A stretch of DNA of 64,000 nucleotides from Opitutaceae bacterium (GCA_016795545.1 JAEUGX010000054.1:152207-216206); one strand, 5' to 3'; shown: positions 46,783 to 57,955, numbered from the stretch's first letter. Program-made: numbers and translations. The notes: generated by a model from the sequence alone, not told the origin.

Positions 46783-46810
46783 GCCGGCCCCTGCCCGGGC
46801 CGGCTTTTTT
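46783..46810 (+). terminator. Rho-independent terminator after P-II copy 1
   Basis: 8-bp stem GCCGGCCC/GGGCCGGC with loop CTGCCC followed by six T. Located 27 bases after the stop; it should partly or wholly separate P-II copy 1 from the transporter gene. Confidence 0.9.
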
Positions 46811-46909
46811 GCGCCCGCCCAGCCGCTCGGCCGCAGCTACGGGGGTATGTCACGCGGGGCGAAACTGATTTCAGGGCTGGCATTGCTCCTGCTCAAAGGG
46901 GTTCCGCCC

Positions 46910-48695
<1,786 letters not shown>

Positions 48696-48719
48696 ACGCG
48701 CGGCGCGCGCAGTAGGCGA

Positions 48720-48746
48720 GCCGGCCCCGCGGGGGGCCGGCTTTTT
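48720..48746 (+). terminator. Rho-independent terminator after the amtB-glnK unit
   Basis: 9-bp stem GCCGGCCCC/GGGGCCGGC, 4-base loop, then five T. The stem core is the same as in the terminator after P-II copy 1. Confidence 0.9.
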
Positions 48747-48790
48747 GCTTTTCTCGGGAACCCGCGCGCCTGATTCTCGCCGCGCCCTTC

Positions 48791-49753
48791 ATGCCGCCGC
48801 CCGCCGTCCGCCTCCGGATCCTCGACACCCACACGGGTGGCGAACCGACCCGCGTGGTCCTGGCCGGGGGGCCTGACCTCGGCGCGGGACCGCTGGCGGA
48901 GCGCGCCGGCCGCTTCCGGGCGGAACACGAGCGCTACCGCACCGCGGTCGTGGGCGAGCCGCGGGGCTCGGACGCGATGGTCGGCGCGCTGCTGGTCCCG
49001 CCGCACGAGCCGGGCTGCGCGCTTGGCGTGATCTTCTTCAATCCGGTCGGCGTCCTCGGCATGTGCGGCCACGGCACCATCGGCGTCGTCAAGGCGCTGG
49101 CGCACCTCGGTCGGCTGGGTCCGGGCGAGGTGCGCCTCGACACGCCGGCCGGGCCGGTGGCGGCCCGGCTGCAGGCCGACGGCCGGGTCGCGGTCGAGAA
49201 CGTGCCGAGCTACCGCGCGCGCCGGGGGCTCGTGCTGCAGCCGCAGGGGCTGGGCGCCGTGCCGGTCGATCTCGCCTGGGGCGGCAACTGGTTCGGCCTG
49301 GTGGAGGGCCACGGGCTGAAGCTGGAGCGGTCCAACCTGGCCGCGCTCACCGACTACGCCGTGCGGGTGCGCCGCGCCCTCGCGGCCGCGGGTTTTCCGG
49401 AAGTGGACCATGTCGAGCTGTTCGGGCCGTCGCCGACCCCGGGCGTCGACAGCCGCAGCTTCGTGCTGTGCCCGGGGCTGGCCTATGACCGCTCCCCGTG
49501 CGGCACCGGCACCAGCGCAAAGCTGGCGTGCCTGGCGGCCGACGGCCGGCTCGCCCCCGGCGTGGTCTGGGTGCAGGAAAGCATCCTCGGCAGCGTTTTC
49601 CAGGCTTCGTACCGCCCGCAGGGCGAACGGATCGTGCCGACGATCACGGGCTCGGCCTACGTCACGGGCGAGGCGGAGCTGATCCTCGACCCCGCCGACC
49701 CGCTAGCCTGGGGATGGGGCGCGCCGGCGCCGGGCCCCGATCACCTTTCATGA
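48791..49753 (+). CDS. 4-hydroxyproline 2-epimerase (proline racemase superfamily)
   Basis: 320-residue cofactor-independent epimerase converting trans-4-hydroxy-L-proline to cis-4-hydroxy-D-proline. Both catalytic cysteines are present: Cys92 in GMCGHGTIG and Cys237 in SPCGTGTSAK. DTHTGGEPTRVV opens the first lobe as usual. The Cys/Cys pair fits racemase/epimerases and excludes the Thr-containing dehydratases. Its stop overlaps the start of the FAD oxidoreductase (ATGA), supporting a hydroxyproline degradation role over proline racemisation. Confidence 0.9.
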   Translation: MPPPAVRLRILDTHTGGEPTRVVLAGGPDLGAGPLAERAGRFRAEHERYRTAVVGEPRGSDAMVGALLVPPHEPGCALGVIFFNPVGVLGMCGHGTIGVVKALAHLGRLGPGEVRLDTPAGPVAARLQADGRVAVENVPSYRARRGLVLQPQGLGAVPVDLAWGGNWFGLVEGHGLKLERSNLAALTDYAVRVRRALAAAGFPEVDHVELFGPSPTPGVDSRSFVLCPGLAYDRSPCGTGTSAKLACLAADGRLAPGVVWVQESILGSVFQASYRPQGERIVPTITGSAYVTGEAELILDPADPLAWGWGAPAPGPDHLS

Positions 49754-51012
49754 AAAACTCCCGTTCCATCCTGGTCTGCGGCGGCGGCGTGGTCGGCCTG
49801 TGCAGCGCGTACTACCTCGCGCGCGCGGGCTGCCGGGTGACCGTCGTCGAACGTAACGCGGAAGGCGCCGATTCCTGCGCGCACGGCAGCGCGGGCTACG
49901 TCTCGCCCAGCCATGTCGTGCCGCTCTCGGCCCCCGGAATGGTCTGGACCGGCCTCAAGTGGATGCTCAGCTCGCGCAGCCCGTTTTACATCAAGCCGCG
50001 CCTCGACGGCGAGCTGATGCGGTGGGCCTGGCTCTTCGCCCGCGCCTGCACGCAGGAACACACCCGGCGCGCGGCGCCGATCCTGCGCGACCTCTGCCTG
50101 GCCGGGCGCGAGCGCTTCGTCGAGCTGGCCGACATCACGGGCAACACCTTCGACCTCCGGACGGAGGGCCTGCTCAACCTCTGCCAGACGCAGCGCGGGC
50201 TGGACCACGAGGCGCACGGCCTGGCGCGCCTCGCCAACGAGCTCGGCGTCGAGGCGCGCGTGCTTGACGCCCGCCAGACCGCGGCGCTCGAGCCGGCGGT
50301 GCGGATGCAGATCGCCGGCTCCGTCTATTTCCCGATCGACGCGCACCTCACGCCGCGCCGTTTCGTGCCGGCCCTCGTCGGGCTGCTGCGGGAGATGGGG
50401 GTGAGGTTCCAGTGCCACACGAGCGTTTTCGGATGGATCGCCGGCAGCGGCCGGATCGCCGGCGTGCGCACGACGGCGGGCGACCTGGTCGCGGACGACT
50501 ACGTGCTCGCCGGCGGCTCGTGGTCGCCGGGAATGGTGGCCGGCCTCGGGCTGCGCCTGCCGATGCAGCCGGGCAAGGGCTACAGCCTGACCCTCGATCG
50601 CCCGCGGCTGCTGCCCGCCAAGCCCATGATCCTCACGGAACGCCGCGTGGCGGTGACGCCGATGGGGGAGAGCCTGCGCTTCGGCGGCACCATGGAGATC
50701 AGCGGCCACAGCGACCGGGTCCGGCCCGAGCGGATCGAGCAGATCATCGCCGGCGCGCGGGCGTTCCTGCCCGACTTCACCGCCGCCGACTTTGCCGGCG
50801 TGCAACCCTGGTTCGGCTACCGTCCGGTGTCGCCCGACGGCCTGCCGTACATCGGCCGCTTCAGCCGTTACGCCAACCTCTACACCGCCAGCGGCCACGC
50901 CATGCTGGGCCTCACGATGGCGCCGATCTCCGGCGTCCTGCTGACCGAACTCATCACCGGCGCCAAGCCCAGCATCGACCTGTCCCTGCTGGGACCGGAG
51001 CGGTACGCCTAG
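49750..51012 (+). CDS. FAD-dependent D-amino-acid (D-hydroxyproline) dehydrogenase
   Basis: 420-residue DAO-family flavoprotein. Nucleotide-binding start ILVCGGGVVGLCSAYYLARAG with the Glu of VVERN, then a GSAGYVSPSH segment, GLLNLCQT, QPGKGYSLTL and the C-terminal RPVSPDGLPYIGRF plus GHAMLGLTMAP motifs, all typical of single-subunit D-amino-acid dehydrogenases. Coupled to the epimerase by a four-base overlap, so it most likely oxidises cis-4-hydroxy-D-proline to 1-pyrroline-4-hydroxy-2-carboxylate, passing electrons to the respiratory chain. The substrate is inferred from context. Confidence 0.9.
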   Translation: MKNSRSILVCGGGVVGLCSAYYLARAGCRVTVVERNAEGADSCAHGSAGYVSPSHVVPLSAPGMVWTGLKWMLSSRSPFYIKPRLDGELMRWAWLFARACTQEHTRRAAPILRDLCLAGRERFVELADITGNTFDLRTEGLLNLCQTQRGLDHEAHGLARLANELGVEARVLDARQTAALEPAVRMQIAGSVYFPIDAHLTPRRFVPALVGLLREMGVRFQCHTSVFGWIAGSGRIAGVRTTAGDLVADDYVLAGGSWSPGMVAGLGLRLPMQPGKGYSLTLDRPRLLPAKPMILTERRVAVTPMGESLRFGGTMEISGHSDRVRPERIEQIIAGARAFLPDFTAADFAGVQPWFGYRPVSPDGLPYIGRFSRYANLYTASGHAMLGLTMAPISGVLLTELITGAKPSIDLSLLGPERYA

Positions 51013-51233
51013 CCCGGTGCGGGCCGCCGGGTTGCCTGGAAGTATCCCCGGCCCGCTGCTTTTCCTGGCTTTCCGGGTTTCCGCCCGGCGGGCGGCCAGT
51101 CCCCTCCGGGACCGGAACGAACCGGTGGCAGTTCCTGGCGGGGCGTCACAGCGCGGATCCGCGGGCTCCCCGCTGCGGTTTCCCGGCTAATTTGACTCGC
51201 GCGGCCGCCATTCGCGGTTTCACTGGCCCCTCT

Positions 51234-52823
51234 ATGAAACCTGACGGCGGCTCCCTTATCGGCTTTGGCTCCAGCGGTCCCGGCGGCGTGGCGTTCAAGG
51301 CGTTTGATCCTGTGCGCGACCAGCCGATCGAACCCTCCTTCCTTTCGGCGGTCGGCGACGATGTCGAGCGGGCCGTCAAGCTGGCGGCGGAGGCCGCTCC
51401 GGCCTGGGCGAAGCTTTCCGGGGCCGAGCGCAACCGCTTCCTGCGGGCGATCGCGGACAAGCTCGAGGGCAAGGTGAACGACCTGGTCGAGCGCGCGATG
51501 CTGGAGACCGGCCTGCCCGAGGCGCGCTGCCGGGGCGAGGTGGCCCGGACGGCCGGGCAGCTGCGCTTGTACGGGGAGACGGCCGAGCGCGGCGACTGGC
51601 TTGACGCGCGGATCGAGACGGCCCTGCCGGACCGCAAGCCGCTGCCCAAGCCCGACCACCGCTCCATGCTGCGGGCGATCGGTCCCGTGGTGGTGTTTGG
51701 CTCGAGCAATTTCCCGTTCGCCTATTCGGTGGCGGGGGGCGACACCGCGTCGGCCTTCGCGGCCGGCTGCCCGGTGATCGTCAAGGCCCACCCGGCCCAC
51801 CCGGGCACGAGCGAGCTGGTCGGCCGGCTCATCCTGCACGCGGTGCGGGAGTGCGGCCTGCCCGAGGGCACGTTCTCGCTGCTGTTCGACGCCGGATTCG
51901 ACGTCGGCCAGGCGCTGGTGCGGCATCCGCTGGTCAAGGCCGTCGGCTTTACCGGCTCGGTGCGGGGCGGACGGGCGCTGACCGACCTTGCCGCCGCCCG
52001 GCCGGAGCCGATCCCGGTTTACGCGGAGATGGGCAGCATCAACCCGGTCTTCATCCTGCCGGGCGCGCTCGCGGAGCGCGGCGCCGCGATCGTCGACGGC
52101 TTGCACGCCTCGGCCACGCTCAACGTGGGCCAGTTCTGCACCAATCCCGGCCTGATCGTGCTGCAGCGCTCGCCGGAGGCGGAGAAGTTCGTGCAGGCGC
52201 TCTCCGCCAAGCTGGCCGCCACGCCGCCGGGCGCCATGCTCACCCCGGGCATCCGCAAGAACTTCGTCGCCCACACCGCCGAGCGCGCCCACCAGGCCGG
52301 AGTCAAGGTGCTGGTCCAGGCCCCGGCCGCCCCGGCATGCAGCGCCGCGCCCGTCTGGTTCGAGACGGATGAGCTCGATTTTCTGGGCAACCGCGCGCTT
52401 TCCACCGAGATCTTCGGCCCCAGCTCGCTGGTCGTGTGGTGTCGGGACCAGGATGGCATGCTCCAGGTCGCGCGCGAACTCGAGGGCAGCCTCACGGCCA
52501 CCGTGCACGCCGGCGCCGCCGAGGCTGCCGGCACGGGCCCGCTGGTCGACGTGCTCGCCGCCAAGGCGGGCCGACTCATCCTCAACGGCTATCCGACCGG
52601 TCTCGAGGTCAGCCATGCCATCGTCCACGCCGGCCCGTATCCTGCCACCAGTGACGGCGGCCGCAGTACGTCGGTGGGCACGCGTGCGCTCAACCGCTGG
52701 ACCCGGCTCGTGTGTTATCAGAATTTTGCCGACGACCTGCTGCCGCCGGAACTGAAGAACGCCAATCCGTTGGGATTGCAGCGGCTCGTCAACGGACAGT
52801 GGAGCCGGCAGCCGCTGGGCTGA
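51234..52823 (+). CDS. Alpha-ketoglutaric semialdehyde dehydrogenase
   Basis: 529-residue NAD(P)-dependent aldehyde dehydrogenase of the subgroup that oxidises 2,5-dioxopentanoate to 2-oxoglutarate. FGSSNFPFAYSVAGGDTASAFAAGCPVIVKAHPAHPGTS is spread over the cofactor site, VGFTGS follows, catalytic Glu is in YAEMGSINPVF, catalytic Cys in NVGQFCTNPGL. Last step of the hydroxyproline pathway, but also used in sugar-acid routes. It lies 221 bases after the flavoprotein. The deaminase that should link them is missing from this locus. Confidence 0.93.
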   Translation: MKPDGGSLIGFGSSGPGGVAFKAFDPVRDQPIEPSFLSAVGDDVERAVKLAAEAAPAWAKLSGAERNRFLRAIADKLEGKVNDLVERAMLETGLPEARCRGEVARTAGQLRLYGETAERGDWLDARIETALPDRKPLPKPDHRSMLRAIGPVVVFGSSNFPFAYSVAGGDTASAFAAGCPVIVKAHPAHPGTSELVGRLILHAVRECGLPEGTFSLLFDAGFDVGQALVRHPLVKAVGFTGSVRGGRALTDLAAARPEPIPVYAEMGSINPVFILPGALAERGAAIVDGLHASATLNVGQFCTNPGLIVLQRSPEAEKFVQALSAKLAATPPGAMLTPGIRKNFVAHTAERAHQAGVKVLVQAPAAPACSAAPVWFETDELDFLGNRALSTEIFGPSSLVVWCRDQDGMLQVARELEGSLTATVHAGAAEAAGTGPLVDVLAAKAGRLILNGYPTGLEVSHAIVHAGPYPATSDGGRSTSVGTRALNRWTRLVCYQNFADDLLPPELKNANPLGLQRLVNGQWSRQPLG

Positions 52824-53048
52824 TGCGGCTCATGCCGTCGGCCGTGGGAGCCGGCGTGAGAAGACTGGAAGTGGGGCGGGCCGCTTGCTCACTCGGCCTG
52901 CGGCCGCCTTCGGATTCGTGGGCCCGGACACGTGGATGAGCGGGTGGGGGCCCCACCGCGTTTTCCCTGCCGTCGGATCCCGCGGGCGCGCGTCAAAAAT
53001 CCGCCGTCTCCGCCTTGCATCGACGAAATTAGCACGCATGGTTCCGGC

Positions 53049-53783
53049 ATGGACTCGACTCCCAACCCCATCACCCGTCGTTCCGCCCTCAAGATTCTCG
53101 GTGCCGGCGTGGCCGTGGCCGGACTCGGCCTGGCTCGTGGCGCCGCGGCCGCTCCCGCGCCGGCGGCCGCGCCTCTGGGTTGGGATCTGCCCCCGCTCGG
53201 CTACGCGTATGGAGCGCTCGAGCCGCACTTCGACGCCCGGACGATGGAAATCCACCACACCAAGCATCACCAGGCGTATATCACCAACGCCCGCAACTTG
53301 TTGAAGGATCACCCCGAACTCCTTGCGCAGGGTCCCGAGGCGCTCGTGCAGGACCTGTCGCGGGTGCCGGAGGCGATTCGCACGGGCATCCGCAACAACG
53401 CCGGCGGGCACGTCAATCATGCGTTTTTCTGGAAAGTCATTGCCCCCGACACGGGCGCCTCGATCGGCCAACTCGGCGTGGCGATCGCGGAGACCTTCGG
53501 CTCGATGGAGAAGTTCAAGGAGCTGTTCGCCGACGCCGCCATGAAACGTTTCGGCAGCGGCTGGGCCTGGCTCAGCGTCAAGGCCGGCAAGCTGGTCGTG
53601 CATTCGACCGCCAACCAGGATTCGCCGCTCAGCGAAGGCATGAATCCCGTCATCGGCCTCGATGTCTGGGAACACGCCTATTATCTCCATTACCAGAATC
53701 GTCGGGCCGACTACGTGAAGGCTTTCTGGAACGTCGTCAACTGGACCCAGGCCGAAGCCAACTTCGCGGCCGGACGCGCCTGA
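53049..53783 (+). CDS. Exported Fe/Mn superoxide dismutase
   Basis: 244 residues. Unlike cytosolic SODs it begins with a twin-arginine-like signal ([21 protein letters not shown]), so it should act outside the cytoplasm. Mature part of about 200 residues is a normal Fe/Mn SOD: metal ligands His69 (EIHHTKHH), His124 (VNHAFFW), Asp205 and His209 (DVWEHAYY). Which metal is used is not clear. Followed after 12 bases by a thioredoxin-like ferredoxin on the same strand. Confidence 0.92.
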   Translation: MDSTPNPITRRSALKILGAGVAVAGLGLARGAAAAPAPAAAPLGWDLPPLGYAYGALEPHFDARTMEIHHTKHHQAYITNARNLLKDHPELLAQGPEALVQDLSRVPEAIRTGIRNNAGGHVNHAFFWKVIAPDTGASIGQLGVAIAETFGSMEKFKELFADAAMKRFGSGWAWLSVKAGKLVVHSTANQDSPLSEGMNPVIGLDVWEHAYYLHYQNRRADYVKAFWNVVNWTQAEANFAAGRA

Positions 53784-53795
53784 CGATCCCGCCCC

Positions 53796-54137
53796 ATGGG
53801 TGCCAAGACCTTCGCCGAGATCGGGCAGCCGACCGCTCGGCATCACCTGTTTCTCTGCGTCGGCCCGGACTGCTGCTCGAACGAATCCGGGCTTGCGACC
53901 TGGGAACACATGAAGGCGTCACTCAAGGAGTGCCGCCTGCCCGCCCTGCGCACCAAGGCGGCCTGCCTGCGGATGTGCCATGACGGCCCCTGGCTGGTCG
54001 TTTATCCCGACGGCGTGTGGTACTCGGGGGTCACCCCCGAGAAGTTCGACCGAATCCGGCGCGAACACCTCGAACGAGGCGAGCCGGTGCGGGAGTGGGT
54101 CCGGGCAGTGAACCCGCTGGGACAAACCGGCTGCTAA
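53796..54137 (+). CDS. Thioredoxin-like [2Fe-2S] ferredoxin
   Basis: 113 residues. Strand HHLFLCVGPDCC opens a thioredoxin-like fold; cysteines at 21, 26/27, 57 and 61 (ACLRMCHDGPWLVVYPDGVWY) fit the cluster pattern of this ferredoxin class, also seen in NuoE-type domains. The VVYPDGVWY strand is typical. Cytosolic, no signal. Immediately downstream of the exported SOD and convergent with a Fur-family regulator, which suggests an oxidative-stress or iron link. Partner enzyme unknown. Confidence 0.9.
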   Translation: MGAKTFAEIGQPTARHHLFLCVGPDCCSNESGLATWEHMKASLKECRLPALRTKAACLRMCHDGPWLVVYPDGVWYSGVTPEKFDRIRREHLERGEPVREWVRAVNPLGQTGC

Positions 54138-54157
54138 AAGCACTCCAACCGGAGCGC

Positions 54158-54685
54158 TCAGGCGCGCGAGGTGCGGCGGCCGGAAATCGAAGTCTGCCGG
54201 CTTTCAGGATTCTTCTGACAAGTCGGGCAGATGCCAAAAAATTCCACCACGTGACTGATCTGAGTGTAGCCCCGGTCCTGAAGCATCCGCTCCATGCTTT
54301 CGACCGGAAAGTAATCTACCCGGTCGGTCTTGCCGCACGCTTTGCAGACAATGTGGTAGTGGCGCGGCGTGCCCAGCGTGAGCTCGTAAAGGCAGGTGCC
54401 GTTATGCAGGTAGCTGCGTCGGACCATGCCGAGACTTTCGAAAGCGGAAAGACAGCGGTAAACGGTTACCAGATCACAGACTTCGGTCCCGATATCCTGG
54501 TGGATTTTCTCGATGCTGATGGGGCCTTCGTGACGGGTAAGCGACTCAATGATGGCGATTCGCGGCTTCGTGATGCGCATCTGAGCCTCACGGATACGCG
54601 TGCGGGCTTCATCCAAAAGTAACGCACCCTGGTTTTGGCTGGATATTCCTGCCAGGGGGTGGTTGGACTGGGTCGCTGCTATCAT
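54158..54685 (-). CDS. Fur-family metalloregulator
   Basis: 175 residues. Winged-helix DNA-binding N-domain (RITKPRIAIIESL, DLVTVYRCLSAFESLGMVRR) and a dimerisation domain with metal residues in RHYHIVCKACGK and VVEFFGICPTCQ. The two CxxC pairs (114/117 and 153/156) form a structural zinc site as in PerR and Fur. The histidine motif reads HYH in place of the classic HHH. Whether it is Fur, Zur or PerR is undecided; the neighbouring SOD and ferredoxin favour peroxide or iron. The N-terminus is about 25 residues longer than usual, so an internal TTG start is possible. Confidence 0.9.
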   Translation of the reverse strand: MIAATQSNHPLAGISSQNQGALLLDEARTRIREAQMRITKPRIAIIESLTRHEGPISIEKIHQDIGTEVCDLVTVYRCLSAFESLGMVRRSYLHNGTCLYELTLGTPRHYHIVCKACGKTDRVDYFPVESMERMLQDRGYTQISHVVEFFGICPTCQKNPESRQTSISGRRTSRA

Positions 54686-54696
54686 ACCAATTTCCC

Positions 54697-54706
54697 ATAT
54701 GCATAT
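54697..54706. promoter_or_regulatory. AT-rich palindrome upstream of the Fur-family gene
   Basis: ATATGCATAT is a perfect palindrome in an AT-rich island (about 54688-54711) within very GC-rich DNA, starting 11 bases before the regulator ATG. On the minus strand CATAAATAT beside it resembles a -10 box. Likely promoter/operator region, perhaps autoregulated. Confidence 0.4.
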
Positions 54707-54865
54707 TTATGGAGAAAGGCGAGTGGAAGTTTTCCCGCTTGGCACAATTCAAGCGTCAGCGCTCGCTGTCGCGTGTTTGGCAGACGGTTTTTGGGCGGGT
54801 CGTCCGGCTTCGGCTCCGAGATTGCGAGCGATGAACGGCTGTGCTACGTTATCAGGTTGAAATCC

Positions 54866-55291
54866 ATGCAAGACCTCGAATTTTCCGAGATCGTCGGCCT
54901 TATCTGCAAGGAAGACACTCGCTTTGACCGAAAGGCCTACAACTTTGTCCGCCAGGCGCTCGATCACACGGTAAAGGAGGTCCGACGCAAGGCTCCCGAG
55001 CGGACCGGAAAATCGCAGCATGTGACGGGTGCGGAACTCCTGCAGGGCATCCGTGCCTATGCGTTGGATCAGTTCGGCCCGCTGTCCAAGACGGTGCTGA
55101 ATTCCTGGGGCATCCAACGCTGCTCCGATTTTGGGGACATCGTATTTAATCTCATAGAATACAACGTTTTCAGTAAGACGGAGAACGACCGCCGGGAGGA
55201 TTTCGCGGACATCTACGATTTCGAAGAGGCCTTTGTGAAGCCATTCCAGCCGGCCAATCCGCGTCGCTCACGCCAGAATGGCGGAGGATGA
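54866..55291 (+). CDS. Minf_1886-type conserved protein (Planctomycetes/Verrucomicrobia)
   Basis: 141 residues, soluble. LEFSEIVGLICKEDTRFDRKAYNFVRQAL, the VTGAELLQGIRAYALDQFG helix, TVLNSWGIQRCSDFGDIVFNLIE and DFEEAFVKPF match the short uncharacterised family known from Planctomycetes and Verrucomicrobia under the name Minf_1886. Function unknown. Divergent from the Fur-family gene with 180 bases between starts. The open frame upstream of the ATG runs through that intergenic region and is not supported. Confidence 0.85.
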   Translation: MQDLEFSEIVGLICKEDTRFDRKAYNFVRQALDHTVKEVRRKAPERTGKSQHVTGAELLQGIRAYALDQFGPLSKTVLNSWGIQRCSDFGDIVFNLIEYNVFSKTENDRREDFADIYDFEEAFVKPFQPANPRRSRQNGGG

Positions 55292-55396
55292 TCCGGTCGC
55301 TGCGCCATTCCGTAAGCCGGTCCGCCAGCCCAGGTGGCTTTCACCTCGGGCTGGGTTCTTGGGCGTGCCCCCTTCCGTTTTCCTGACCCTGCCGTC

Positions 55397-57955
55397 ATGC
55401 CCACGAAAAAGTCACTTCATTCCCGCGACCGTGCCTTGCTCGAGAACCTCTGGCGCGAACCTATCGAGCGTGATGTTCTGCCCAACGGTTTGACCGTTTT
55501 GTTGAAAAAGGATGGGGCTGCTCCGGTTGTTTCCGTGCAGGTTTGGGTCAAGACGGGCAGCATTCACGAGGACAAGAATCTGGGTGCGGGCCTTTCGCAC
55601 TACCTGGAGCACATGCTTTTCAAGGGCACGGAGCGCCGGGCTGGGCGCGAGATTTCGGCCACGGTGCAGGCGCATGGCGGCTACATCAACGCCTACACCA
55701 CGTTTGACCGCACGGTGTATTACATCGACATGCCGGCCAGTCACACGGCGGTGGCGATCGACCTGCTGGCGGACGCGGTGCTGCATTCGACGCTGCCGGC
55801 GGAGGAGGTGGTGAAGGAGAAGGAGGTCATCCTCCGGGAGATCGACATGTGCCTGGACGATCCCGACCAGCGTTTGTCGCAGGCGTTGTTCGAGACGGCA
55901 TTCCGCGCGCATCCGTATCGCCAGCCCATCATCGGCCATCGCGATGTCTTTGCCGCCATCACGCGCGACGAACTGGTCGCCTATTATCGGGCCCGTTACG
56001 TTCCCAACAATCTGGTGCTGGTGATTGCGGGCGACTTCGATCCGGCCGCGACCCGCGCGGCGATCGCCGAGCATTTCGGCGCGGCCCCGCGTGCGCGCCT
56101 GGCTCCGGTGCTGGTGCCGGACGAGACGATGCAGCTGGCCCGGCGGGACCGCCACCTCTACGAGGAGGTCCAGGTCTCTCGCGCCGGCCTGGGCTGGCAG
56201 ATTCCCGGGCTGACGCACCCCGACGCGCCCGCGCTGGACATGCTGGCGATGGTGCTGGGCCATGGCGACAGCTCGCTGCTCTGGCAAAGCCTGCGGGAGA
56301 GGCTTCGGCTGGTGCATACGATCGACGCGATGGCCTGGAGCCCGGGCACGAGCGGCCTGTTCTACGTTTCCTACCTGGCCGACCCCGCGAAGCGGGTGGC
56401 GGCGGAAAAGGCCATCCTGGCCGAGCTGGCGCGCATCGAGCGCCGGGGTCTCAGCCCGCGGGCGCTGGCCAAGGCCGTCCGCCAGGCGGTCGTGTCCGAG
56501 ATCAACATGCGCAAGACCATGTCCGGCCAGGCCTCGCGGCTCGGCTCGGGTGAGGTGGTGGTGGGCGACATCCATTACGGACGTCGGTACTTTGAGCAGC
56601 TTTTCGCGCTGACCCCGGGTGACCTGCGCCGCGTGATGCGCACCTACCTGGTGCCCGAGCGCCTGACGGTGGTGTCGTCCAACCCGGCCGGAAGCCAGCC
56701 GGCCGGCCACGGCGCCGGGGTCCGGGCCGCGGCGTCGCTGGACTTCGAGGAGATCGCTCTGCCCAACGGGGCCCGGCTGCTGCTGCAGCCCAACGACCAG
56801 CTGCCCAGCCTGCACCTGCGGCTGGCTTTCGCGGGCGGCCCGATGTACGAGCCGGACGACCGCCGGGGCTCCGGCGCGCTGCTGGCGAACCTGCTGGCCA
56901 AGGACACCCGGCGGCGCACGGCCGAGGAGGTGGCCCGGGCCATCGAGGAGGTCGGTGGCTCGTTCAGCGAATTCTCGGGCAACAACAGCTTCGGACTCGC
57001 GGCCGAGGTCCTGCCCGGCGACGCCGACCTGGCGCTTGATCTCATCACCGACGCGGTGCGGCAGCCCGCGTTCAAGGCCTCGCGCCTCGCGATCGAGCGC
57101 GAGTCGGCGCTGGCCGCGCTGAAGGAGAGCCTCGACGACGTGGTGACGGTCGGACGCAAGAGCCTGCGGCGGCACTTCTTCGGCTCCCATCCGTTCGCCG
57201 TCGAGACCATCGGCGACGAGGCGGGGCTGGCCGCCGTGCAGGCGGACGACCTGCGCGCCCTGCACCGGCGCCTGGTCGTGGCGGGGAACGCCGTCCTGGC
57301 CGTTGCCGGCGCCTACGACGCCCGCCGGCTCGTCCCGCGCCTGAAGCGCTTCCTCCTTTCCCTGCCGCGCGGCGCCGTGCCGACGCCCGACCGGCCGCTG
57401 GCGGTGACGGCCGGGGACTTCTCCGAGAACCAGCCGCGCCAGCAGGCTGTCGTGTTCCAGGCCTTCCCCGGACCGGGCATGCTCGCGCCCGACTACGCGG
57501 TCAGCGAAGTCGCCGACGAGCTGTTCAGCGGCATGTCCTCCCACCTCTTCGAACGCGTGCGCGAGCAGAAAAGCCTGGCCTATTTCGTCCGCTCCAGCCG
57601 CCTCGTCGGCCTCCGCCAGGCGATGTTCTACTTCTACGCCGGCACCAGCCCGCAGCGTCATGCGGAGGTGATCGCCGAACTCGACCTCGAGGTCGAACGC
57701 GTGCGGCAGGGGCGAGTGTCGCCCGATGAACTCCGGCGCTGCCAGGTCCGGCTCAAGGCCGGCAAGCGCATGGGCCTTCAGACCAACTCGGCGCGGGCGA
57801 TGCAGGCGGCGCTCAACGCCGTCTACGGCCTGCCCGTCAACGACTGGCGGACCTACGACGCGCGGATCGACGCCGTCACGCTCGACGACATCCGCGCCTT
57901 CGCCGAACGCTATTTCCAGCGTTCGCAGCGGGTCCAACTCGTGGTCAAACCCTGA
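55397..57955 (+). CDS. M16 family metallopeptidase (two-domain, insulinase-like)
   Basis: 852 residues formed by two M16 halves. The first half has the inverted zinc motif HYLEH at 68-72 plus the distal Glu in EKEVILREID, so it is catalytic. The second half (about 455-850) keeps the fold (LPNGARLLLQPNDQLPSLHLRLAFAGG, SSHLFERVREQKSLAYFVR) but lacks a zinc motif, as usual. No clear signal peptide at the chosen ATG. Degrades peptides in the cytoplasm or periplasm. Starts 105 bases after the Minf_1886 gene. Confidence 0.93.
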   Translation: MPTKKSLHSRDRALLENLWREPIERDVLPNGLTVLLKKDGAAPVVSVQVWVKTGSIHEDKNLGAGLSHYLEHMLFKGTERRAGREISATVQAHGGYINAYTTFDRTVYYIDMPASHTAVAIDLLADAVLHSTLPAEEVVKEKEVILREIDMCLDDPDQRLSQALFETAFRAHPYRQPIIGHRDVFAAITRDELVAYYRARYVPNNLVLVIAGDFDPAATRAAIAEHFGAAPRARLAPVLVPDETMQLARRDRHLYEEVQVSRAGLGWQIPGLTHPDAPALDMLAMVLGHGDSSLLWQSLRERLRLVHTIDAMAWSPGTSGLFYVSYLADPAKRVAAEKAILAELARIERRGLSPRALAKAVRQAVVSEINMRKTMSGQASRLGSGEVVVGDIHYGRRYFEQLFALTPGDLRRVMRTYLVPERLTVVSSNPAGSQPAGHGAGVRAAASLDFEEIALPNGARLLLQPNDQLPSLHLRLAFAGGPMYEPDDRRGSGALLANLLAKDTRRRTAEEVARAIEEVGGSFSEFSGNNSFGLAAEVLPGDADLALDLITDAVRQPAFKASRLAIERESALAALKESLDDVVTVGRKSLRRHFFGSHPFAVETIGDEAGLAAVQADDLRALHRRLVVAGNAVLAVAGAYDARRLVPRLKRFLLSLPRGAVPTPDRPLAVTAGDFSENQPRQQAVVFQAFPGPGMLAPDYAVSEVADELFSGMSSHLFERVREQKSLAYFVRSSRLVGLRQAMFYFYAGTSPQRHAEVIAELDLEVERVRQGRVSPDELRRCQVRLKAGKRMGLQTNSARAMQAALNAVYGLPVNDWRTYDARIDAVTLDDIRAFAERYFQRSQRVQLVVKP

